Positions 25,450 through 34,095 of a stretch of DNA of 64,000 nt are shown here, piece after piece. Origin of the DNA: Stigmatella erecta (GTDB lineage: Bacteria; Myxococcota; Myxococcia; Myxococcales; Myxococcaceae); the NCBI RefSeq assembly GCF_900111745.1, contig NZ_FOIJ01000014.1, forward strand, positions 160,749-224,748, read 5' to 3'. The position numbers were made by a program, and so were the translations under genes. Below the pieces are notes generated by a model. It searched no databases. It saw only the letters and a program-made list of their open reading frames with translations, and had not been told where the DNA came from. Every line of letters begins with the position of its first letter. Position 1 is the first letter of the stretch.

Positions 25450-26727
25450 ATGGGCGGACGTTCGCGGCTTGGGCGTTGGATGTGCACGTGGGCGCTGCTG
25501 GGCCTGGGAGCCTTGGCGGGCTGCGGGGAAGGGACGGACGTGCCCATGGAGGCACGGGCGTCCGAAAGCGCCCCGTCCCAGGGCCAGGAAGTGGGTGAGC
25601 CCGTGCTCCCCCCTGCCCCGCTGGAAGTAGCCCCTGCCCTCATCCTTCATGGCGCGGATGAGGTGCGGCCCCCGCCGCCGCTGGCCCCCGCCGTGTCCTT
25701 CCAGCCCGCCTTCTACCAGGCGCTGCGCTGGTCCCGCAGCCTCAGCACCGTGACGACGTTCCGGCTGCGGATTCCGGTGGCCCGCGCCGGCGAGCGGCTG
25801 CGCGTCACCTTCCGCGCCGGCGATGGCAGCATGACGCTCCAGAAGGCCACCGTGGCCCGGGCGGGCGCGAACGGCGCGCTGGCCACGGCGCCCATCGCCC
25901 TCACCTTCGGGGGCCAGCCCGGCTTCACCGTGGGCGCGCGCACCCATGCCGTGTCGGATCCGGTGCCCTTCACGGTGGGCCTCCAGGACGAGCTGGCCGT
26001 GTCCTTCGAGGTGAAGGGCTCGCTCTCCATCTCCGACATCGACGCCTTCCCCGGCAGCTTCATGAGGGAAGGGGCGTACGCGGGGAGCACGGCCGCCTTC
26101 GGCGGATCCTCCTGGCAGCGCGCCATCGGCGTCACCGCCCTTCACACCGAGGCGGAGACGGGCCGGAGCTTCGTGGCGCTCGGGGACAGCATCACCGAGG
26201 GCTACATCTCCACCTATAATGATACGCGCAACGCCTGGCCGGCGCTGGCGGGCAAGGCGCTGGGGGTGCCCATCGTCAACGCGGGCGTGTCCGGCCAGGG
26301 CTTCTACGATGGGCTGCAGTACCTGGATCGCGAGGCGCTCGCGCTCACGGGCGTCACCGACTGCATCATCCTCCTGGGCACCAATGATCTGGGGGCCTCG
26401 TCGGATGCGCAGCTGCAAGAGCGGATGACGCTCATGCTCAACCGGCTCAAGCCCCACTGCAAGCTCTGGGTCAGCACGCTCATCCCCCGGGAGCGGAGCA
26501 AGTACGCCGACTTCGAGACCGTGAAGGCCAGCCGGATCGTCTTCAACACCTGGCTGCGCCAGCAGACCCTCGCCGAGCTCATCGACCTGGAGGCCGTGAC
26601 GCGCTCCCCGTCGGATGTGCACCAGTTCCTCGACGGGCTCGACGTGGACGGCATCCACCCCAGCCAGCAAGGCCATCAGGTGATGGCCGCCGAGGTGGTC
26701 CGCGTGCTGCGCGCCAAGGGGCTGTGA
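25450..26727 (+). CDS. SGNH/GDSL-family esterase lipoprotein
   Basis: About 425 residues from the ATG at 25450 (after GGGAGGGGTGGG). The signal peptide ends in the lipobox ALAGC. Residues about 35-200 form a beta-rich N-terminal domain. The hydrolase follows with block I VALGDSITEG (nucleophile Ser), a GxxG-type loop NAGVSGQGF, block III GTNDLG (Asn) and block V DGIHPSQQGH (Asp and His). So the full Ser-Asp-His set with oxyanion Gly/Asn is present. Substrates of such two-domain secreted SGNH enzymes include acetylated polysaccharides and lipids. An upstream in-frame start at 25375 would put 25 residues before the signal. Converges on PEP carboxylase. Confidence 0.86.
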   Translation: MGGRSRLGRWMCTWALLGLGALAGCGEGTDVPMEARASESAPSQGQEVGEPVLPPAPLEVAPALILHGADEVRPPPPLAPAVSFQPAFYQALRWSRSLSTVTTFRLRIPVARAGERLRVTFRAGDGSMTLQKATVARAGANGALATAPIALTFGGQPGFTVGARTHAVSDPVPFTVGLQDELAVSFEVKGSLSISDIDAFPGSFMREGAYAGSTAAFGGSSWQRAIGVTALHTEAETGRSFVALGDSITEGYISTYNDTRNAWPALAGKALGVPIVNAGVSGQGFYDGLQYLDREALALTGVTDCIILLGTNDLGASSDAQLQERMTLMLNRLKPHCKLWVSTLIPRERSKYADFETVKASRIVFNTWLRQQTLAELIDLEAVTRSPSDVHQFLDGLDVDGIHPSQQGHQVMAAEVVRVLRAKGL

Positions 26728-26749
26728 CGGCGCGGGAAAGCGCCCCGTC

Positions 26750-29431
26750 TCACCCGGTGTTGCGCAGCCCGGCGGCGATGCCGTTGAGCGTGAGCAGCAA
26801 GGGCCGGTCACAATCCGGCTCCCCCGCCCGCTTGCGCCGCAGCAGCTCCACCTGCAGGAAGGACATGGGGTCCACGTAGGGGTTGCGCAGGGCGATGGAG
26901 CGCTGGAGCCGCGGGTTGTGGTCCAACAGCCGCTCCTCGCCCGTCAGGCGCTTCACCTGGCGGCGCGTCCGCACGTGCTCGGCCCGGATGAGCCGCCACA
27001 GCGGCCGGGTGGAGGCCGGGGCCAGCGTCGCGTAGCGCGAGGCGATGGCGATGTCGCTCTTGGCCAGCACCATCGTCACGTTGTCGATGACGGTGCGGAA
27101 GAAGGGCCACTCCCGGTACATGCGCTTGAGCATGGCCAGCCCCTCGGGCTTGGCCGCGTACTCCTCCAGCGCCGAGCCCACCCCGAACCAGCCGGGCAGG
27201 ATGGCCCGGTTCTGCGTCCAGGCGAACACCCAGGGGATGGCGCGCAGCGACTCGAGCCCCCCCGCCTTGCGCTTGCTCGGGCGAGAGCCGATGGGCAGCG
27301 CGGAGATCTCCTCCACGGGCGTGGCCGCGGTGAAGAACTCGATGAAGCGGGGATCCTCCCACACCAGGGCGCGGTACTCGCGCCGCCCCTTCTCCGCCAG
27401 CGTGTCGAAGACCTGGCGGAACACCGCCTCGTCCTCCTCGGTGGGCCGGGGCTGGGCATCCATCCGGTGCAGCAGCACCCCGGCCAGCACCAGCTCCAGC
27501 GAGCGCCGGGCCAGGTCCGGCCGCGAGTACTTGTGGTCCAACGCCTCGCCCTGCTCCGTCGCCTTGTACCCCCCGGCGAGGCTGCCCGCGGGCAAGGCGA
27601 GAATGGCCTGCTGCGCGGGCCCGCCGCCGCGGGCCACCGACTCGCCCCGGCCGTGGAAGAGGCGCAGCGGAACCCCCGCCTCCTTGGCCACCCGGGACAG
27701 CGAGACCTGCGCCCGCTGGAGCGCGGCGGAGGCGGCCAGCAGCCCCACCTCCTTGCCCGAGTCGCTGTAGCCCACCATCACCTCCTGCACGCCGCGCGCA
27801 TTCAGGTGGCGCCGGTAGGCAGGGTCCGCGAAGAGCGTCTGGAGCACCGCGGGCCCGCCGTCCAGCGCGCCGAGCTGCTCGAACAGGGGGACGATGTCCA
27901 CCGTGGCGCAGCCCCGCGCCTCATCCCAGAGCCCGGCGTGCTTGGCGCACTCGAACGCGGCCAGCACGTCCTCGGCGGTGCTCGCCATGGACATGATGAA
28001 CGTGCGGCAGCACTCCTCGCCCGACTCGCTCTGGGCCTCCTTCACCCGCTCCAGCACCGCGAGGATCCGCGCCCCCCCCTCCGTCGGCGCGGGGCCGCCG
28101 TTCAACGAGGCCCGGGCGCTGAGCACGTCCTCCGCGGGCACGCGGAACTCCAGCTCCGCCAGGTGGAAGCCCAGCGAGCGCACGCGCTCCATCACCCGTC
28201 GCACCTGCCGCACGCCCGCGCGGGAGGCCTTCACCTCCAGCAGGGTGCGCTCGATGAGCCCCAGGTCCTCCAGGAAGGCCGAGGGGGAGCGGTAGGCCCC
28301 GGCGGCCATCGGCCCGGTGTGGCCTCCGCGCCGGCCCTCCACATGCTGGAGCGCCAGCTGGAGCCGGGCCTCCATGAAGCGCAGCTTGCGCCGCCACGGC
28401 TCGCCCGCGGTGCGAGGCCCCTGGCGCTGGGCCACCTCGGTCAGCTCCGCCCCATCCTTCTCCAGGGAGAGCCGCAGCGCCTCGGGCGGGGACGCGTGCC
28501 GGTCCGACTGGGACAGCGCGGCGCCCAGCGCCTCCACATCGCGCAGCAGCAGGCGCAGGCCGCGGGCGCGGTGGGCGCGCAGGGTGTCCGCCAGCACCTC
28601 GGGCGTCACCAGCGGGTTGCCATCCATGTCCCCGCCCACCCACGAGTGCACGCGCACGGGCGAGGCGATGGGCCCCAGGGGCTCGCCATAGACGCGGTCG
28701 AACGCCCAGGCGAACAACTCCGGGAGCCGGGAGAGCTGGTCGGCCAGCACCTCCTCCACGTACCAGAGGGCGTTCTTCACCTCGTCACCCACGGTGGGCC
28801 GCATGCGCCGCAGCTCGTCCGACTGCCACAGGGCGGTGAGCTCCTCGCGGACGGACTCCAGGTTGTCGGCCAGCTCCAGGGGCGTGAGCTGGCAGCGGTC
28901 GCGCTCCTCCATCAACCGCTCGATGCGGTAGAGCTTCTCCAGCAGGGTGCGCCGCGCGGCCTGGGTGGGGTGCGCGGTGAGCGTCAGCGTCACATCCAGG
29001 GCGCCCAGGGCCTCGCGGACCTTCCCGGCGGGGACTCCGGCCTCCTTCAGGGTCCGGAAGGCGGCCTCCATCGAGCCGCGCTGGGCCGTGGCCTCCGCGG
29101 CGCTGGCATGCCCCCGCGTGCGGCGGATGCGGTGGTGCTGCTCGGCGAGGTTGGCCAGCTGGAAGTAGACGGAGAAGGCCCGCAGCACCAGCTCGGCCTG
29201 GTCCAGCGGGAGCTTCTCCAGGAGCGCCGCCAGCTCCGCGGCCGCCGCCCGGCGCCCCGGCTTGGGGCCCCGGCGGCGCTGGATGGCCAGATGGCGGACC
29301 TGCTCTTCCAGCTCGAAGAGCGGTTGCCCGTGCTGCTCGATGAGGACTTCACCTAACAACCGGCCCAGGAGCCGGACATCGCGGCGGAGGGGTTGATCGA
29401 CAGGACGAATGCGCGCCATAGCGGGCCGCAC
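26750..29431 (-). CDS. ppc: Phosphoenolpyruvate carboxylase
   Basis: An 893-residue enzyme, normal family length, converting PEP and bicarbonate to oxaloacetate to refill the TCA cycle. Landmarks in order: the catalytic-His segment TLTAHPTQAARR, GGDMDGNPLVT, the PEP-site loop LFHGRGESVARGGGP, GYSDSGKEVG and the invariant C-terminal NGIAAGLRNTG. In the mobile loop the usual second Gly of GRGG is Glu (GRGE), a small oddity. The start is GTG at 29431 or ATG at 29419. The 123-bp upstream gap is A/T richer than its surroundings and contains the palindrome GCGAT-CTA-ATCGC at 29465-29477, possibly part of its promoter. Confidence 0.95.
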   Translation of the reverse strand: MRPAMARIRPVDQPLRRDVRLLGRLLGEVLIEQHGQPLFELEEQVRHLAIQRRRGPKPGRRAAAAELAALLEKLPLDQAELVLRAFSVYFQLANLAEQHHRIRRTRGHASAAEATAQRGSMEAAFRTLKEAGVPAGKVREALGALDVTLTLTAHPTQAARRTLLEKLYRIERLMEERDRCQLTPLELADNLESVREELTALWQSDELRRMRPTVGDEVKNALWYVEEVLADQLSRLPELFAWAFDRVYGEPLGPIASPVRVHSWVGGDMDGNPLVTPEVLADTLRAHRARGLRLLLRDVEALGAALSQSDRHASPPEALRLSLEKDGAELTEVAQRQGPRTAGEPWRRKLRFMEARLQLALQHVEGRRGGHTGPMAAGAYRSPSAFLEDLGLIERTLLEVKASRAGVRQVRRVMERVRSLGFHLAELEFRVPAEDVLSARASLNGGPAPTEGGARILAVLERVKEAQSESGEECCRTFIMSMASTAEDVLAAFECAKHAGLWDEARGCATVDIVPLFEQLGALDGGPAVLQTLFADPAYRRHLNARGVQEVMVGYSDSGKEVGLLAASAALQRAQVSLSRVAKEAGVPLRLFHGRGESVARGGGPAQQAILALPAGSLAGGYKATEQGEALDHKYSRPDLARRSLELVLAGVLLHRMDAQPRPTEEDEAVFRQVFDTLAEKGRREYRALVWEDPRFIEFFTAATPVEEISALPIGSRPSKRKAGGLESLRAIPWVFAWTQNRAILPGWFGVGSALEEYAAKPEGLAMLKRMYREWPFFRTVIDNVTMVLAKSDIAIASRYATLAPASTRPLWRLIRAEHVRTRRQVKRLTGEERLLDHNPRLQRSIALRNPYVDPMSFLQVELLRRKRAGEPDCDRPLLLTLNGIAAGLRNTG

Positions 29432-29554
29432 CGTAGATCTTCTTGGTGCCAGACTCTTTAAAAGCGATCTAATCGCACAACATTGGACAGTTAGTTTTGC
29501 TACCAGCGCGGGGGGAGGCCCGGGCCCCGGTGGGCCTCTCCGGCGGGCCGCCGC

Positions 29555-31981
29555 CTAGGGCGTCTGGGTTTGGATTCCCACGTCCAGGGCGAGATCAAAC
29601 GAGAGATCCGGAGACGTGGCGCCCACCTGTTTCACCACCACGGCGAGGGTGTTCTCCCCCACCACGAAGGGGTTGGGCTGGAGCACCAGGTCCACCGTCT
29701 CCCGCGCGTTCTCCAGCGAGCCCGTGGCGTACTTCGCGTGCGCCAGGCGCCCGATGTTGCGGGAGAATACCTGCGTGCCGTTCACGAACACGGCGATGCC
29801 ATCCTCGAAGAGGAGCTCCAACGTGGCCGAGGAGACGGGGCCGGAGAGCTGGAGCTTCTTGCGGAAGTAGGTGGAGGGCCGGGCGGGCCGGGTGGCGGCC
29901 AGCACGGTGGCCTCGTCGCCATCGCCATGGCCGAACTGGCCGATGCCCTCCTTCCAGGTGGTGACCCGGAAGGCCGGGGCCATCCAGTTGGGGCCGGGAT
30001 CCACGCCGCTGTCGTCGTACTCCCAGCGCTCGCCGAAGGCGATGGCCCGCTGGTGGACCTCCTCGAAGCGCTCGTACTGCACCTCCAGGTCCAGCGCGAA
30101 GGAGAGATCCGCCGAGCCGGGGCTCACCTGCTTCACCACCGCCGTGACGAGGTTGTCCCCGACGACAAAGGGGTTGGTGTCCAGCGCGAGGCTCTCGCGG
30201 CGGTACTCGTTGCTCGTCGAGCCCGAGGCGTATTTGCCGAACTCGAGCCCGTTGCCCACGTTCTTGGAATAGACGGGCACGCCGTTGACCCACACCTGCA
30301 CGCCATCATCGAAGAGCGCCTCCAGCCGGGCGGCGGTGATGGGCTTGTCCAGGGTGACCTTCTTGCGGAAGTAGACGGTGGGCTGGACGGGCGAGGTGGC
30401 ACTCAGCACGGTGGCCTCGTCACCATCGCCATAGCCGAACTGGCCCGGCCCGGACTTCCACGCCGAGTCGTCGTAGTCCGCGGCGAGCCAGGCGGTGCCC
30501 CGGTCCACGTTGCTGTCGTCGTACTTCCACACGTCGCTGAAGGAGATGACGCCCGTGAACCGGGAGGGCACCCGGCCCACCTGCACGCGCCTGGCCACGG
30601 AGGGCACGCCCGCCTCGTTCACCAGGAAGAGCATGTATGGCCCCGGGGGCGCCAGGAGGTTGCTCTCGGGGGCGCTCACGCGCAGCCCATCCGCGCTCAC
30701 GGAGTGCGTGAGCGTGAGGAGCCGCTGGTTTTGATCAAAGGCGTGCGTGGAGGAGCCCAGGGCCAGCAGCGTCACCTTCTTGATTTGCGCCGCCTCCGGG
30801 GTGCTCACCTGGAAGGAGGTGCCCGGCAGCAGCTCGTCCGGCGCCCCGGTGAGGGTGGGACGCGGCCCCTTGAAGAGGTACGGCGGCTCGAAGAGCTCCG
30901 CGGAGGACTCCCCGGTTCCACCGGCGCTCAGCACCCGCCCATCCGGCAGCAGGACGGCGGTAGAGTGATAGCCGCGGTAGAGGCTCTCGCTGGCGAGCGA
31001 CGTCCACTGGCCGGTCTCCGGATCCCAGAGCTCGGCATGGAGGACGGCCCCGGCGCGGTCATCGAACCCTCCGGTCCGGGTGCCGCCCGTCACGAGCACC
31101 GTGCCATCGGGCAGCAGCGTCGTGTTGTGGTGGCGCCGGGCCACGCTCATGGGGCGCTGGGGCGTCCACGTGGGCGAGGGCTGGGTCAGATCGATCAGCT
31201 CCACGGTGTCCGTGGGGGGATCTCCGCCGCCCACGACGAGGACCTTTCCGTCGAGGTAGACCGCGCCCCCGTAGGATCTGCCACCCAGGAAGAGGTTGCG
31301 CGTGGCGCCGAACCAGGTCCCCGTGCCCTCGGGATCCAACCACAGGCTGGAGCGCCAAGCCCCGGCGAAGAAGAGCTTGCCGTTGGGCGCCAGGAACATG
31401 CGCGGAGAGTGCGGCAGCTTGCGCCCGGCGGTGGCCAGGGTCCACCAGGACTGGGTGCCGTTCACCCACCGCTGGGGCAGGGCATTGGTTCCCCCCGGAC
31501 CCGCCGTCTCCCCGGAGAGCACCAGCACATCCCCATCCGGCAGCGTGGTGTTGGTGGGATAGCGGCGCTTGTCATTCATGTCCGGTGCGGGCTCCCAGCT
31601 GCCCGTGACGGCGTTGAAGATGACCGCGCGGGATTCCCCCACGCGGGCCTCCGCCTGCCCGCCGGTGAGGAGCAGGCGGCCATCGGGAAGGTACGAGTGT
31701 CCAGCCCCGACGACATTGAAGGGCGGCAGGGCCAGCGGCGTGAACATGCCCGTGGTGGGCTCCCAGAGGTGCGGCACATCCACCCGGCCCGCCCGCTGCC
31801 CGAAGAACATCACCTGGCCATCCGGCAGCAGGTGCACGTGCTGGGCGGACAGCGGCCACGCCAGCGGAGGGGACCACTTGCCCTCCACCTCCGGCGCTTG
31901 CGCTCCGGCGGGCCCCCCGAGCAGCCCGAAGCACACCCCCAGCACTGCCTTCCACGTTCCCTTGGATTGCCCTTCAGCCAT
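29555..31981 (-). CDS. Secreted galactose-oxidase-like Kelch protein with DUF1929 and two tandem C-terminal domains
   Basis: An 808-residue protein: signal peptide (about 1-28), seven-bladed Kelch propeller (about 35-365, repeated LPDGRVLxxGG), a DUF1929 domain (about 370-475) and two copies of a 165-residue beta domain (about 478-640 and 641-808). Copper ligands of galactose/glyoxal oxidase are conserved: Tyr141, Tyr338-His339 and His413. The Cys that forms the Tyr-Cys radical cofactor (Cys228 in galactose oxidase) aligns with Gly92, so normal radical oxidase chemistry is doubtful. It may bind copper or carbohydrate only, or use another cofactor. It is monocistronic, and the next gene upstream is on the same strand 138 bp away. 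Confidence 0.85.
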   Translation of the reverse strand: MAEGQSKGTWKAVLGVCFGLLGGPAGAQAPEVEGKWSPPLAWPLSAQHVHLLPDGQVMFFGQRAGRVDVPHLWEPTTGMFTPLALPPFNVVGAGHSYLPDGRLLLTGGQAEARVGESRAVIFNAVTGSWEPAPDMNDKRRYPTNTTLPDGDVLVLSGETAGPGGTNALPQRWVNGTQSWWTLATAGRKLPHSPRMFLAPNGKLFFAGAWRSSLWLDPEGTGTWFGATRNLFLGGRSYGGAVYLDGKVLVVGGGDPPTDTVELIDLTQPSPTWTPQRPMSVARRHHNTTLLPDGTVLVTGGTRTGGFDDRAGAVLHAELWDPETGQWTSLASESLYRGYHSTAVLLPDGRVLSAGGTGESSAELFEPPYLFKGPRPTLTGAPDELLPGTSFQVSTPEAAQIKKVTLLALGSSTHAFDQNQRLLTLTHSVSADGLRVSAPESNLLAPPGPYMLFLVNEAGVPSVARRVQVGRVPSRFTGVISFSDVWKYDDSNVDRGTAWLAADYDDSAWKSGPGQFGYGDGDEATVLSATSPVQPTVYFRKKVTLDKPITAARLEALFDDGVQVWVNGVPVYSKNVGNGLEFGKYASGSTSNEYRRESLALDTNPFVVGDNLVTAVVKQVSPGSADLSFALDLEVQYERFEEVHQRAIAFGERWEYDDSGVDPGPNWMAPAFRVTTWKEGIGQFGHGDGDEATVLAATRPARPSTYFRKKLQLSGPVSSATLELLFEDGIAVFVNGTQVFSRNIGRLAHAKYATGSLENARETVDLVLQPNPFVVGENTLAVVVKQVGATSPDLSFDLALDVGIQTQTP
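29570..30550 (-). repeat. Tandem duplication of the C-terminal domain (period 504 bp)
   Basis: The two C-terminal domains of the Kelch protein keep DNA similarity. GCACGGTGGCCTCGTC occurs at 29902 and again at 30406, exactly 504 bp (168 codons) apart. Shared protein landmarks are GDGDEATVL, TYFRKK or VYFRKK, and NPFVVG. Confidence 0.7.
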
Positions 31982-32119
31982 GGATTCCCTCCCTACTCCG
32001 CCAACAGAGAGAACCTAAGGACCCGGGACGGGCCGCCCATTCGCCCTGGCACCCAAGGCATCTACCCACTGCCGGACGCGCCCCCTCCCCGCCCAAGGTG
32101 CCTGCTCAGGGCAGGCGGC

Positions 32120-32944
32120 TCAGGGCAAGGGGCCGGGCAGGATCTCCCGGAGCAGGTGCGAGATGTCTCCCCGCCAGGTCCACTGCTTGGGGTACCCCAG
32201 GGAGACCTCCTCGAAGCGGACCCCATCCCGCCAGAGCGTGGCGGGCATGTGGAGGTGCCCGGAGACGACCACCTCGGCCCGGAAGCGCCGGTGCCAGTCC
32301 TCCGTCTTCTTCGTACCGCACCAGATGGAGAACCGGGGGATGCGCGGCAGGCGGACGTGCTCGTAGCGCAGCGGAAAGTGGTTGATGAGCAGCGTGGAGC
32401 AATCGGCGGGCAGCGCCTCCAGCCGGGCGAGCGTCTGCTCCACGCGCGCGGCGCACCAGGCGGCGCGCGAGGGGTACGGATCCGGGTGCAGCAGGGCCTC
32501 GTCGGTGCAGAGCACGTCGGAGTCCATGGCCCACTGAATGGCGTCCTGTTCGGCGACGTGGTCCGGCCGGAACGAGTAGTCGTAGAGCAGGAACATCGGC
32601 ACCAGCACCCGGTGCGGCCCCTCCCCGGGCCAGCGCGGATAGGGGTCCTCCGGGGTGAGCACCCCATGGGCCCGGCACTCGGCCACGCGCTGCTGGTAGA
32701 GCGCCTCGCCCCGGAGCGCGCCGGGCTCGCGGGACACCGTCCACAGCTCGTGGTTGCCGGGCACCCAGAGGACCTTGCCGAAGCGCGCCGTCAGCGTGCG
32801 CCACGCGAAGTCCATGTGCTCCGGCGTCTCCCCGATGTCCCCGGCGGCGATGAGCCAATCCTCGGGGTGCGGGGCAAGGGACTCGAGCGCCTGCCGGTTG
32901 TGCTCGTAGCGCAGGTGAAGGTCGCTGAGGGCGTAGAGTTTCAT
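32120..32944 (-). CDS. Calcineurin-like metallophosphoesterase
   Basis: A 274-residue cytoplasmic phosphoesterase with all five metal-binding motifs in order: DLH (residues 8-10), GDIGE near 35, GNHE near 64, NHFPLRY near 180 and GHLHMP near 222. No signal peptide. The family hydrolyses phosphomono- or diesters; the substrate is unknown. Genes of this subtype often sit beside natural-product loci, but no such locus is visible here. It diverges from the AbfB-like lipoprotein gene with about 110 bp between them. Confidence 0.88.
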   Translation of the reverse strand: MKLYALSDLHLRYEHNRQALESLAPHPEDWLIAAGDIGETPEHMDFAWRTLTARFGKVLWVPGNHELWTVSREPGALRGEALYQQRVAECRAHGVLTPEDPYPRWPGEGPHRVLVPMFLLYDYSFRPDHVAEQDAIQWAMDSDVLCTDEALLHPDPYPSRAAWCAARVEQTLARLEALPADCSTLLINHFPLRYEHVRLPRIPRFSIWCGTKKTEDWHRRFRAEVVVSGHLHMPATLWRDGVRFEEVSLGYPKQWTWRGDISHLLREILPGPLP

Positions 32945-33056
32945 GGGGGCTTCCGTCCCCTACCCTATACCCTCCGGCCACCGGAGGCGGGAACAGAAGC
33001 CCGGCGCACGGACGGCTGGTGAATATCCAGGCCGGAGGGGCGTCATCAGACAACCC

Positions 33057-33665
33057 ATGATGACCCCCACGCCCTCTCGCTGGTTCAAGCGCCTGCTGAC
33101 CCTCGCCGCCGTCGCGGCCCTCCCCGGCTGTATCATCGAAGACTCGGACGATCCGTACGAGCCACCGCGCGAAGTGGGGTGCCCCGCCCTGGAAGGCTCG
33201 GGCATCCACGGCAGCGTCTCTCTGTACAACGAGACGGGGGGCTTCTTCTCCCTGGAGTCGTACACCTACGCGGACTACTACGTCCGCACCGCGGAAGGCC
33301 GGGGGATGATCTCCCTCATCGAGACCGGCTGGGACATGGACGACGCCACGTTCCGGATGGTGCCGGGGCTGGCGGATGACCGCTGTGTCTCGTTCGAGTC
33401 GAGCCTCTACCCGGGCTCCTTCCTGCGGCAGGAGAACGCCGAGGTGTGGCTGGACGAAGGCAGCTCCAACCCGCGCTTCCTGGAGGACGCCACCTTCTGC
33501 CCCCGTCAAGGGCTGGCGGACCTGCACTCGCTCAGCTTCGAGTCCTGCGCCCTGCCGGGCATGTACCTCCACCACACCGATGACTTCCTGTACGTCGGCG
33601 AGGGAAGCGGCTGGGCCTTCGAGGAGGACGCCACCTTCATCCTGACGGATCCCTGGTCGCCCTGA
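33057..33665 (+). CDS. AbfB-like carbohydrate-binding lipoprotein
   Basis: About 202 residues from the ATG at 33057 (or the adjacent ATG at 33060), giving a signal peptide with lipobox ALPGC. The mature part consists of repeated beta-trefoil-like units. SLESYTYADYYVR, SFESSLYPGSFLR and SFESCALPGMYLHH each precede DATF, which is the pattern of the arabinofuranosidase-B (AbfB) arabinose-binding domain. No catalytic domain is attached, so it would be a surface sugar-binding protein. In-frame sequence extends upstream to 32943 but overlaps the phosphoesterase start and looks non-coding. Confidence 0.75.
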   Translation: MMTPTPSRWFKRLLTLAAVAALPGCIIEDSDDPYEPPREVGCPALEGSGIHGSVSLYNETGGFFSLESYTYADYYVRTAEGRGMISLIETGWDMDDATFRMVPGLADDRCVSFESSLYPGSFLRQENAEVWLDEGSSNPRFLEDATFCPRQGLADLHSLSFESCALPGMYLHHTDDFLYVGEGSGWAFEEDATFILTDPWSP

Positions 33666-34095
33666 CCAGCCCCGTGAGACATCTTTCTTAACAATCCCTC
33701 ACACGAAAAAGCGGGCGTGGAAGCAGCGCAACTTCTGAAGAAGCCGTGAAACAGCGCGCCCGGGTCCCCCTCCCTTCTGGGCAGCCGCGCCGTGGCCCCA
33801 CCCCAAGCCGCGGTGCATCAACCCAGCCGCGAGGGCCTGGCTCCCGGCGCGGGCCGCTCTGAAAAGCACCCGGAACTATCACTTTTCGAGAAGACGAGAC
33901 TCCCGGTGGCAGGCTGTTTTTCCGTGTTTCACGCCACCGGAACCAGCCCCGCAAGCACAGGAATGAGCTTAAAACATGACTTTTGTTTCATTGTTATTCA
34001 AATTGAATTAAACTACTTCCCCTTAAGGGAAATTGATAATTCGCCGCTCAATGTGTCACAACAAATGCGCTGGATCCCCCGTGGAGGTAGCGCGT
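33666..34095 (+). other. Long leader region of the M4 protease gene with an A/T-rich core
   Basis: About 430 bp without a convincing gene. Bases 33955-34060 are strikingly A/T rich for this genome and include the palindrome CCCTTAAGGG at 34020-34029 and TTGTTA at 33991. This is the probable promoter or regulatory region of the secreted protease. I found no terminator for the preceding lipoprotein gene. Confidence 0.55.
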
